Of a DNA stretch of 64,000 nucleotides, positions 52,953 through 61,126 are shown one piece after another. The DNA comes from CALBPI01 sp963922335. GTDB taxonomy: Bacteria > Pseudomonadota > Gammaproteobacteria > Steroidobacterales > Woeseiaceae. Both the position numbers and the translations under genes were made by a program. The notes below the pieces were generated by a model. It made no database searches. It saw only the letters and a list, made by a program, of their open reading frames with translations, and was not told where the DNA came from. Position 1 is the stretch's first letter, and the number at the start of each line of letters is the position of its first letter. The stretch spans positions 62,001 through 126,000 of the forward strand of contig CAWUIB010000009.1 in the NCBI GenBank assembly GCA_963922335.1, read 5' to 3'.

Positions 52953-54329
52953 ATGAAGATCCTGATTCTAGGCGCAGGACAGGTGGGTGCGAGTGCGGCG
53001 CAACACTTGTCGCGGGAAGAGTCGAACGACGTCACCGTTGTCGATATCAATGCGGAAGTCTTGCGTGAGCTACAGGATCGTCTCGATATCCGAACGGTCG
53101 TCGGGCACGCCAGCTACCCGGATGTGCTGGAGCGCGCCGGAGGGCGTGACGCCGACATCATCATCGCCCTGACTGACTCTGACGAAACCAATATGGTCGC
53201 TTGTCAGGTCGGTTATTCCATGTTCCGCACGCCGACCAAGATCGCACGCATTCGTGCGGCAGAATACATGACTGCGGAAAAACTCTTCGCACAAGAGTCG
53301 ATGCCCGTCGACGTGCGGATCAGCCCCGAGCAACTGGTCTGCGAATACGTTGAGCAGTTGATCCTGTACCCAGGTGCATTGCAGGTGCTGGAGTTCGCCG
53401 ATGATCGGGTAAGACTGGTGGGTGCGCGCGCCGATCGCGATGGCCTGCTGGTCGGCCAGCAATTGAAAAATATCAAAGAACATCACCCGAATACCGAAGC
53501 AAGGATCGCAGCGATTTATCGAGATGGACGTTCCATCGAACCGCACGGAGACACCGTGATTCGGGAAGGCGATGAAGTGTTCTTCATTGCGGCGCGAAAA
53601 GACATTCGGGTTTTCATGAGCGAGATGCGCAAGCTCGAAGACCCGGTGCGACGGGTGATCATCGCAGGGGGTGGCAATATCGGGCTGCGACTCGCGCAGA
53701 CACTGGAGCAGACGAACCAGGTCAAGATCATCGAGCGTAATCCGGAGCGTGCACGAATTATCTCGGAGCAGCTGTCCAAAGCGATCGTCCTGAACGGCGA
53801 TGCCGCCAACGAAGACCTCTTGCTCGAGGAAAACATCGACAGCGCTGACGTGTTTTGTGCGCTGACCAATGCCGAGGAGGCCAATATCCTCTCGGCCATG
53901 CTGGCTCGGCGTCTCGGTGCCAATAAGGTCATGGCGCTGATCAATCGCCCGAGTTATGCCGAATTGATGGAATCCGGCAGCATCGATATCGCGTTGTCGC
54001 CGCAGCAAATTACGATCGGGTCACTTCTCGCACACGTGCGTCGCGGCGATGTGGTGAAGGTACACTCGCTGCGACGTGGCGCTGCGGAGGCGATTGAAGC
54101 GGTCGCCCACGGCGCCAGTGGCACCAGCAAAGTCGTCGGTAAGTCGATCGAAAGCCTTGCCTTGCCCAAGGGCGCGTCCATTGCGGCGCTCGTGCGCGGC
54201 GATGAGGTGATCATCGCGCATCACGACACCGTTATCGAAGCCGACGACCATGTCATCATTTTCCTGTCTGATCGACGCAAAATCGACGAAGTTGAAGCAC
54301 TTTTCCAAGTAGGCGTCTCGTTCCTCTGA
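52953..54329 (+). CDS. trkA: Trk potassium uptake system peripheral protein TrkA
   Basis: Cytoplasmic NAD-binding regulator of the Trk potassium channel. 458 residues made of two repeated halves, each an RCK-N Rossmann domain followed by an RCK-C domain. First half ILILGAGQVGASAAQHLS with VVDINAEVLREL, second half VIIAGGGNIGLRLAQTLEQT with NGDAANEDLL. This double layout and length fit TrkA. Begins 11 bases after uvrD and precedes trkH by 13 bases, so a trkA-trkH unit is clear. Confidence 0.96.
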   Translation: MKILILGAGQVGASAAQHLSREESNDVTVVDINAEVLRELQDRLDIRTVVGHASYPDVLERAGGRDADIIIALTDSDETNMVACQVGYSMFRTPTKIARIRAAEYMTAEKLFAQESMPVDVRISPEQLVCEYVEQLILYPGALQVLEFADDRVRLVGARADRDGLLVGQQLKNIKEHHPNTEARIAAIYRDGRSIEPHGDTVIREGDEVFFIAARKDIRVFMSEMRKLEDPVRRVIIAGGGNIGLRLAQTLEQTNQVKIIERNPERARIISEQLSKAIVLNGDAANEDLLLEENIDSADVFCALTNAEEANILSAMLARRLGANKVMALINRPSYAELMESGSIDIALSPQQITIGSLLAHVRRGDVVKVHSLRRGAAEAIEAVAHGASGTSKVVGKSIESLALPKGASIAALVRGDEVIIAHHDTVIEADDHVIIFLSDRRKIDEVEALFQVGVSFL

Positions 54330-54342
54330 GCGACGTTGAACA

Positions 54343-55794
54343 ATGAACTGGTCGGTCATCCAACGCATTCTCGGTTTGCTGCTGACCATGTTCAGTGTGG
54401 CGATGCTGCCTCCGATTGTCGTCTCCCTGATTTATTCGGATGGCGCCTGGCGGGCGTTCCTCTACTCTTTCCTGCTGATTCTCGTTCTGGGTGTCCTGCT
54501 GTTCTTGCCCGTCAGGCGTGCTCGTAAGGATCTGCGCCTGCGCGACGGGTTCTTGGTGGTCGCGTCATTCTGGATGGTGCTAGGTACGATCGGTGCGATG
54601 CCGCTTTGGCTCTCGTCCGAACCCAGCATGACGCTGACCGAAGCCGTGTTCGAATCGATCTCTGGCCTGACCACCACCGGCGCGACGGTTATCACTGGCC
54701 TGGACGGGCTACCCGAGTCGATCCTGTTCTACCGCCAGCAACTGCAATGGCTCGGCGGCATGGGAATCATTGTCCTCGCTGTCGCCATCCTCCCCATGCT
54801 CGGCGTCGGTGGCATGCAGCTCTACCGCGCTGAGACACCGGGACCAGTCAAGGACACCAAGCTCACGCCCCGGATTACCGAGACCGCTAAGGCGTTGTGG
54901 TACGTCTATCTCGGGTTCACAGTGCTATGCGGTGTTGCGTATTACCTGGCCGGCATGAGCGTGTTCGACGCGATATGCCATAGCTTTTCGACCGTCGCGA
55001 TTGGCGGATTCTCGACCCACGACCTCAGTCTCGGTCACTTCGACCGCGGCGCGATCGATGTTGTCGCCATCGTTTTCATGCTGCTCGCCGGCATCAATTT
55101 TTCATTGCATTTTTTCGCCTGGCGCAACAATTCCATCCGACACTACTTCGATGATCCGGAGGTGCGAGCCTACGGCTTTATCATCGCCTCGCTAACCGTA
55201 ATCGTGAGCGCGGTTTTGCTGATGACAAACCCGATTGGTGGTCCGGGCCAGACGGTACTCGACAGTGCTTTCCAGGCCGTGTCCATGGCGACGACCACCG
55301 GCTTCACAACGGCGAATTATGCGGCCTGGCCGGGAGCGATCCCGGTGTTGCTCATCTTCTCGAGTTTCATTGGGGGATGCGCGGGATCGACTGCGGGTGG
55401 CATCAAAGTGATGCGTGCCCTGCTTCTGTACCGCCAGGGTGCACGCGAAATTGCGCGGCTCGTACATCCGAGTGCAGAGATACCCGTCAAAATCGGTAAA
55501 AAGGCGGTTTCGCGGCGAGTCGTTGAGGCTGTTTGGGGCTTCTTCGCAGTCTACATCGTCGTTTTTGTCGTCATTTTGCTCGCTCTGGTCAGCACAGGTC
55601 TCGATCAGGAGAGTGCTTTTGCTGCGGTAGCGGCGACCCTGAACAACCTCGGGCCTGGGTTAGGTGAGGTGACCAGCGGTTTCATGAATGTGTCTCCCAC
55701 CGGCCAGTGGATCTGCATTGTGGCAATGGTTCTGGGCCGTTTGGAGATTTTCACCTTGCTCGTGCTGATAACCCCAACGTTCTGGCGACGATAA
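54343..55794 (+). CDS. trkH: Trk potassium uptake membrane subunit TrkH/TrkI
   Basis: Potassium-translocating subunit, 483 residues with about ten membrane helices in four membrane-pore-membrane repeats. Filter regions include ESISGLTTTGATVITGL, HSFSTVAIGGFSTHD, AVSMATTTGFTTANY and LNNLGPGLGE, each with the selectivity glycine. QLQWLGGMGIIVLAVAILP and FIGGCAGSTAGGIKVMR are strongly TrkH-like. Ends 3 bases before the TRAP small subunit gene, so the transporter genes downstream may be read from the same message. Confidence 0.95.
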   Translation: MNWSVIQRILGLLLTMFSVAMLPPIVVSLIYSDGAWRAFLYSFLLILVLGVLLFLPVRRARKDLRLRDGFLVVASFWMVLGTIGAMPLWLSSEPSMTLTEAVFESISGLTTTGATVITGLDGLPESILFYRQQLQWLGGMGIIVLAVAILPMLGVGGMQLYRAETPGPVKDTKLTPRITETAKALWYVYLGFTVLCGVAYYLAGMSVFDAICHSFSTVAIGGFSTHDLSLGHFDRGAIDVVAIVFMLLAGINFSLHFFAWRNNSIRHYFDDPEVRAYGFIIASLTVIVSAVLLMTNPIGGPGQTVLDSAFQAVSMATTTGFTTANYAAWPGAIPVLLIFSSFIGGCAGSTAGGIKVMRALLLYRQGAREIARLVHPSAEIPVKIGKKAVSRRVVEAVWGFFAVYIVVFVVILLALVSTGLDQESAFAAVAATLNNLGPGLGEVTSGFMNVSPTGQWICIVAMVLGRLEIFTLLVLITPTFWRR

Positions 55795-55797
55795 TCC

Positions 55798-56304
55798 ATG
55801 GAAGCTCTGGATCGCTTTAATCGGTGGATCGGCCGGACCATAGCGTGGATGACGGCTCTGATGGTGCTGAACACCGTCCTCGTGATCGCGGGCCGCGATC
55901 TGTTTGGGTTTGGCCGGATCTGGATGCAGGAGCTGACCACATGGATGCACGCTGCCGTATTCCTGCTGGGCGCGGCCTACACACTCAGCCATGACGAGCA
56001 CGTGCGCGTGGACATCATTTATCAGCGTCTCAGCAAGCGGGGCCGCGCGTTGGTTGATGGCCTTGGCACTCTTTTGCTGTTGATACCGACCTGCTTATAC
56101 CTGCTGTTTTCTACCTGGAACTACGTGTTTGGGCCATTGGGCAGCTGGGCAACGCGGGAGGCGTCTGGCCAGGCAGGAGGACTGCCTTTTCCGGCACCGG
56201 CGATCCTGAAGACGTTTATGGTCATCATGCCTGTACTGCTCTTGCTGCAGGCCGTTGTGATCATTGCCCGCAGCATTGCAGAGTTCCGAGAGGATAAGGC
56301 ATGA
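55798..56304 (+). CDS. dctQ: TRAP transporter small permease (DctQ family)
   Basis: 168 residues with four membrane helices: IAWMTALMVLNTVLVIAGRD, MHAAVFLLGAAYTLSHDEHV (with the conserved HDEHVRVD stretch), LGTLLLLIPTCLYLLFS and TFMVIMPVLLLLQAVVIIA. It starts 3 bases after trkH and overlaps the large permease start (ATGA). No DctP-type binding-protein gene is found in the window, although TRAP systems need one; it may be encoded elsewhere. Substrate not predictable from this subunit. Confidence 0.9.
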   Translation: MEALDRFNRWIGRTIAWMTALMVLNTVLVIAGRDLFGFGRIWMQELTTWMHAAVFLLGAAYTLSHDEHVRVDIIYQRLSKRGRALVDGLGTLLLLIPTCLYLLFSTWNYVFGPLGSWATREASGQAGGLPFPAPAILKTFMVIMPVLLLLQAVVIIARSIAEFREDKA

Positions 56305-57671
56305 CGCTGTGGGCGATCGGACTGTTCCTGGCAGTTGTCATCGTCTTGATGACTGGCTACCCAGTCGCGTTCGTGCTGGCGGGTACGTCACTCGCCGTAG
56401 CCTTACTCGGCACACTCGCAGGCACTTTCGATACCGCCTTCCTGACGTCGCTGCCCAATCGACTGGCAGGCATCATGGGGAACGAGACCCTCATCGCCGT
56501 GCCGTTGTTCGTGTTCATGGGGATTACGCTGGAACGCTCGCGAATCGCCGAGGAACTGCTCACCACGCTCAGCGAGCTCTTCGGTGGACGTCACGGAGCG
56601 CTGGGTTTCGCGGTGCTATTGGTCGGCATGTTGCTGGCGGCCAGCACCGGTATCGTCGGCGCGACCGTTGTCACTATGGGACTGCTCTCACTGCCTGCGA
56701 TGCTGCAGCGAGGCTACTCACCGGCACTGGCCAGCGGCACGATCTGCGCTTCGGGCACACTCGGCCAGATCATTCCGCCTTCGATCGTCCTCGTCCTGCT
56801 CGGGGACGTATTGTCCTCGGCCTATCAGAAGGCGCAGCTGGAGCAGGGCGTTTTCACGCCCGATACCGTGTCCGTGGGCGATTTGTTCGCCGGCGCACTG
56901 ATTCCTGGCTTGCTGCTTGTACTGCTCTATTTCGTCTGGCTACTGGGCGTGTCACTGGTGCGACCCGACGCAATGCCACGCTCAAAAGAACCGGTATCGC
57001 AACAGTTGCGTGTTGCGAAATTGCTGCAGTCAATTGCTGCACCTCTGCTGCTGGTGCTTGCCGTTTTAGGGTCTATTTTGACTGGAATCGCTACGCCTAC
57101 AGAGGCTGCGGGCGTAGGCGCAGCCGGATCGCTCGTACTGGCTTTGCTGCGGGCTGAGCTCGATTTTGCTGCACTCCATGACATTGCCAAGCGGACAACG
57201 CGTGTTACTGCGATGGTTTTCACAATACTGATCGGCGCCTCGATTTTTGCGCTGGTCTTCCGAGGGTTCGGTGGCGACGAAGTGGTTCAGGCCTCGCTCG
57301 AGCAGCTACCTGGTGGTGTGGTCGGCGCTTTTGTCGCCGTTATGCTGCTCATGTTCGTCCTCGGTTTCGTGCTCGATTTCATCGAGATTACGTTCGTGGT
57401 CGTACCCATCGTTGGACCGACGCTTCTCAGCATGGGCCTCGACCCGGTCTGGCTGGGCGTGATGATCGCATTGAACCTCCAGACCTCTTTCCTGACGCCA
57501 CCTTTCGGGTTTGCCCTGTTCTACCTGCGCGGTGTCGCGCCGGAGAGCGTACCTACCAGCGCGATTTATCGTGGCGTCGTGCCATTCATTAGCATTCAGA
57601 TCCTGATGCTGGGAATGCTTGCTGCTTTTCCGGAACTGGCTACTTGGCTGCCTGACCGCATTTATGGCTGA
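56301..57671 (+). CDS. dctM: TRAP transporter large permease (DctM family)
   Basis: 456 residues with about 12 membrane helices; the sodium- and substrate-translocating subunit. Typical blocks: MTGYPVAFVLAGTSLAVALL, GNETLIAVPLFVFMGITLERS, GLLSLPAMLQRGYSPALASG, ASGTLGQIIPPSIVLVLLGD, TPTEAAGVGAAGSLVLAL and LGVMIALNLQTSFLTPPFGF. Start overlaps dctQ by 4 bases; stop overlaps the fusion gene by 8 bases. The coupling suggests that the imported solute is the substrate of the downstream fusion enzyme. Confidence 0.93.
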   Translation: MTLWAIGLFLAVVIVLMTGYPVAFVLAGTSLAVALLGTLAGTFDTAFLTSLPNRLAGIMGNETLIAVPLFVFMGITLERSRIAEELLTTLSELFGGRHGALGFAVLLVGMLLAASTGIVGATVVTMGLLSLPAMLQRGYSPALASGTICASGTLGQIIPPSIVLVLLGDVLSSAYQKAQLEQGVFTPDTVSVGDLFAGALIPGLLLVLLYFVWLLGVSLVRPDAMPRSKEPVSQQLRVAKLLQSIAAPLLLVLAVLGSILTGIATPTEAAGVGAAGSLVLALLRAELDFAALHDIAKRTTRVTAMVFTILIGASIFALVFRGFGGDEVVQASLEQLPGGVVGAFVAVMLLMFVLGFVLDFIEITFVVVPIVGPTLLSMGLDPVWLGVMIALNLQTSFLTPPFGFALFYLRGVAPESVPTSAIYRGVVPFISIQILMLGMLAAFPELATWLPDRIYG

Positions 57672-60654
57672 CACCACCGAACTGGGAGTGTGGCGCTCTC
57701 AGCTGTCAGCGCTGTGGCCCGACTGCGGCGCGCTCACGGCTCTGAACGGCGAGCACGACACCAACCTCACGGACGGAAGGCGAGTCTACAAAGTCGCGCC
57801 GACGATAAGCCAGAACGACGGTATCGACTTGCAGTGGCGAGCACTGGAACATGTCCGGGCCCAGGGTGTACCGGTACCTCGGCCACTAACGACCAGTTCC
57901 GGCGAACCTGTCGCATCCATCAATTTCGGCGAGCAAGAACGTGCTGTTTGGGCTCAGGAATGGGTCGAAGCAGTCCCACTCGCGAGGTGCACACCGTGCG
58001 ATGGCGATCTGTTCGGTGCACTGGGTGCTGCGATTTCGCACCTTCACAGCGCTCTGGAAGACTTTGAGCACCCGGCGTTGGAGCGGGATCTGCGCTGGCG
58101 AATTGAGTCGACTCCGACACTGGCCGAGCGCAGCAAACACTTGCAGCAACATCCCAAACGCGAGTGGATCGGCCAAATTCTGTCGGAGCACACCAGCCCG
58201 GCGCTGCGGCGGCTCGCACAGCTCCCGACGCAAGCTCTGCATTACGACCTCAACGATTACAACCTGCTTTATCACTGTGCGCCGGGTGCCAAGCCGACAC
58301 TGACTGCCATCATCGACTTTGGCGATATGATGCGCGGCGCCCGGATCATCGACCTCTCGATAGCCGCGACCTACCTGCTGCCGAAGTCCCCAAATCCGCT
58401 GCGCAGTCTGCGCGCTTTTGTCGGAGGCTATCACCGACATAGCGCACTCTCATTTGAGGAGCTCGAACTGCTATGGCCTTTGATGCTGACGCGCATGGTG
58501 AGCAGCATGGTGATCGCCTGGGAGGATGAGTGCCGCGGCAATCATGACCCGTATCGCCAGGTCTCACAGGCGGCAATATATGAGTTTCTCGAGGCGGCGC
58601 TGGATATTCCCACGAGTGAGGTGTTGCGTCACCTGGCAGCGGCATGCGATCTCGACGATCCCGATCAAGCCTCGCTTGACTGGATCGCGAACCCGAATGT
58701 CGCACCGAAGCCGCTGTTCAAGGCCAGTCTCGCCAGCGCACCGGTGCTCGATCTCTCGATTACAGGCGCACACGCGACCGACAATCCCGTGTCTCCTGAG
58801 CTGGCCGAGGTCGCCCAGGCGGTGGAAGCGCTAGCACCGGCCGGCAAGCCAGTGCTCGGACGCTATCGCGAACCGCGCCTGATCTACGGTGCGCCGTTCT
58901 ATTTGTCGACAACACACGGCGCGAGCGAGCGCCGGACGATACACATTGCGCTCGACGTCTTTCTGCCGGAGGGCACGGAGGTCCATGCGCCGTACGATGC
59001 CACTGTACTGAGCGCGGAAGTCTGCGATGCCGAGTTCGACTACGGCGGACTGATCGTGCTCGCGCATGAGCCCGAGGCGGGAATACGGTTCTACACGCTA
59101 TACGGACACCTGCAGCACGAAAGTGCCCGCGTCCTGGAGCCCGGCGACATAATCAAGGCGGGGGAAGCCTTTGCGCGGCTCGGTCCACCTGCAGAAAACG
59201 GCGGATGGCCTCCGCATATCCATTTTCAGATATCGACCACTGAGGCGCCAGGCAGCCAGTGGCCCGGCGTTGTCGATGTGAATGACCTCGACTATTGGGT
59301 ACGTCGCTTCCCCGATCCGTCTCGCCTCGCTGGCCTTGCGGATGATCGGGCGGTCACACCGGCCATCGACGATGGAACACTACGCGAGCGGCGAGCAGCC
59401 CACGCACCCGGCAATCTCCGCCTCTCGTACGGCGACGACCCAGTCACCATTGTTCGTGGTTGGCGCGCGCTATTGTTTGACGACACCGGACGTACCTACC
59501 TCGACGCCTACAACAACGTGCCACACGTTGGACACTCACATCCTCATGTGCGTTCGTCAGTGGATCGGCAAATGCGCTGGGTCAATACAAACACACGCTA
59601 TTTGCAGCCCATCCACAGCGAGTATTGCGAAGCACTGCTCGAGCACTTCCCAGAGCCTTTGAATCGGGTCTTCCTGGTGTGCTCGGGTAGTGAAGCGAAC
59701 GAACTCGCCGTTCGGCTCGCCAGAGCCGCAACGGGTGCGATCGACATGATTGCGTTGCGCGCCGGCTATCATGGCCACACGGTTACCGCGATCGACCTTA
59801 GCGATTACAAAGCGGGAGGTCCGGGAGGCACAGGCGTCCCCGACTGGGTTCACCTTATCGATAACCCCGATACTTTCACCGGTATTTTTCGTGACGAGAA
59901 TGCGGCCGAGCGCTACGCCGCACAGGTTGATGATGTTCTTGACCGCCTCGACGAAGGCGCACTGGCTGGATTTATCGCAGAGACCTTCCCCAGTGTGGGT
60001 GGCCAGGTAGTGCCACCGCCCGGCTACCTCGGCGGAGTTTATTCTCGCGTTCGCGGGGCAGGCGGAGTTTGCATTGCCGACGAAGTTCAAACCGGGCTCG
60101 GCCGGCTCGGTCACTACTTCTGGGGATTCGAACATCAAGCAGTGATCCCGGACATCGTGGTGTTGGGCAAACCTTTAGGCAACGGTTATCCACTCGCTGC
60201 GGTTGTCACAACTGACGCGATCGCATCAGCGTTCGACAATGGGATGGAGTTTTTTGCGACGTTCGGCGGGTCCAGCGTCGCCTGTGCGGCCGGCAAGGCC
60301 GTGCTCGAAGTACTCCATGAGGAGCGGCTTCAGGAAAATGCTGCAGAGGTCGGGGCGTATCTGAAGCGCGGGCTACATCAACTCGCGTCGCGCTATCCGG
60401 TGCTCTCGGAAGTACGCGGCGAAGGGCTGTTTCTCGGTATCGTCATGGTCGATGCAGAGGACAAACCGGTGGCGCACCTGACACGCTACATCGTCCAACG
60501 AATGCGCGAGCAACGCGTGCTCATCGGCAGCGACGGTGCGCACCATAATGTGCTCAAGATACGCCCGCCGCTGGTCTTCTCGAAAGCAGACGCGGATCAC
60601 CTGCTATCGACGCTGGAATCGATCCTGCAGGAATCCGCCCTCAGGTCCTCTTAA
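57664..60654 (+). CDS. Kinase - M23 metallopeptidase - class III aminotransferase/phospho-lyase fusion
   Basis: 996 residues, one frame. Domain 1 (about 20-340): aminoglycoside/choline-kinase-like fold with LHYDLNDYNLLY (Asp195, Asn200) and IIDFGDM (Asp218). Domain 2 (about 400-545): M23/LytM-like, with HIALD (His427, Asp431) and HIHFQI (His518, His520), a complete zinc site, and a GHL strand. Domain 3 (about 565-996): class III PLP enzyme with GSEANELAVRLAR, CIADEVQTGLGR and PLP Lys836 in VLGKPLGNGYP. Known relatives pair a kinase with a PLP phospho-lyase acting on ethanolamine or hydroxylysine phosphate; this suggests phosphorylation then elimination of an amino-alcohol. Role of the peptidase domain unclear. 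Confidence 0.88.
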   Translation: MADTTELGVWRSQLSALWPDCGALTALNGEHDTNLTDGRRVYKVAPTISQNDGIDLQWRALEHVRAQGVPVPRPLTTSSGEPVASINFGEQERAVWAQEWVEAVPLARCTPCDGDLFGALGAAISHLHSALEDFEHPALERDLRWRIESTPTLAERSKHLQQHPKREWIGQILSEHTSPALRRLAQLPTQALHYDLNDYNLLYHCAPGAKPTLTAIIDFGDMMRGARIIDLSIAATYLLPKSPNPLRSLRAFVGGYHRHSALSFEELELLWPLMLTRMVSSMVIAWEDECRGNHDPYRQVSQAAIYEFLEAALDIPTSEVLRHLAAACDLDDPDQASLDWIANPNVAPKPLFKASLASAPVLDLSITGAHATDNPVSPELAEVAQAVEALAPAGKPVLGRYREPRLIYGAPFYLSTTHGASERRTIHIALDVFLPEGTEVHAPYDATVLSAEVCDAEFDYGGLIVLAHEPEAGIRFYTLYGHLQHESARVLEPGDIIKAGEAFARLGPPAENGGWPPHIHFQISTTEAPGSQWPGVVDVNDLDYWVRRFPDPSRLAGLADDRAVTPAIDDGTLRERRAAHAPGNLRLSYGDDPVTIVRGWRALLFDDTGRTYLDAYNNVPHVGHSHPHVRSSVDRQMRWVNTNTRYLQPIHSEYCEALLEHFPEPLNRVFLVCSGSEANELAVRLARAATGAIDMIALRAGYHGHTVTAIDLSDYKAGGPGGTGVPDWVHLIDNPDTFTGIFRDENAAERYAAQVDDVLDRLDEGALAGFIAETFPSVGGQVVPPPGYLGGVYSRVRGAGGVCIADEVQTGLGRLGHYFWGFEHQAVIPDIVVLGKPLGNGYPLAAVVTTDAIASAFDNGMEFFATFGGSSVACAAGKAVLEVLHEERLQENAAEVGAYLKRGLHQLASRYPVLSEVRGEGLFLGIVMVDAEDKPVAHLTRYIVQRMREQRVLIGSDGAHHNVLKIRPPLVFSKADADHLLSTLESILQESALRSS

Positions 60655-61126
60655 GCCCGAACCGAGGTCGCCAGACTCCCAGCACGACATTCACAACGGC
60701 GAGCCCAAGCAAAATGTAGAGTGCAACCCACTCGTCATGGATCAACGTCGCGAGCTGCGCCGTTTCGATTTCGCCGGCAATGGCCCGTTCGACTGCGCGC
60801 TTCGCGCCATCAGCAGGTGCATCGATGCTCGCGAGGCTTGCCTCAAAAACCAACAAGCCGGTCAGCGCCTTGAACCAAACCCAAGGCGCGCTCATGAACG
60901 GGTGATGCACGGCCATCGACAGCAGACCGCTGATCAGCACAAGCAACATTGACGGCATGATCAACCAATTAGAGATCATCGCGATATTGCTGCGCAGTAG
61001 CAGATGTTGCTGTAGATCGGTGATCTCAGGCGCACTGACCAGGGCCACCACATAGGCCGCAATACCACCGGTGTAACCGATGGCAGAAATCGTGTGCAGA
61101 ATCTTGAGCAGCTTGCGCGCGACCAT
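60641..61126 (-). CDS. Four-helix membrane protein of unknown function
   Basis: 161 residues; ATG 61126 shares one base with the stop of the upstream gene. Hydrophobic helices near HTISAIGYTGGIAAYVVALV, MISNWLIMPSMLLVLISGLL, WFKALTGLLVFEASLA and ALYILLGLAVVNVVLGVW, the last after a charged stretch rich in Glu and Arg. Resembles small DUF2269/CopD-like integral membrane proteins, but I am not certain. Likely translated with the preceding exported pilin-like protein. Its 3' end overlaps the convergent fusion gene by 14 bases. Confidence 0.75.
   Translation of the reverse strand: MVARKLLKILHTISAIGYTGGIAAYVVALVSAPEITDLQQHLLLRSNIAMISNWLIMPSMLLVLISGLLSMAVHHPFMSAPWVWFKALTGLLVFEASLASIDAPADGAKRAVERAIAGEIETAQLATLIHDEWVALYILLGLAVVNVVLGVWRPRFGLKRT

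Noticed and set aside
55798..60654. Search for a DctP-type substrate-binding protein gene near dctQM
   Set aside because: No frame with a signal peptide and DctP-like motifs is present around these genes; reported as absent from the window rather than lost from the genome.
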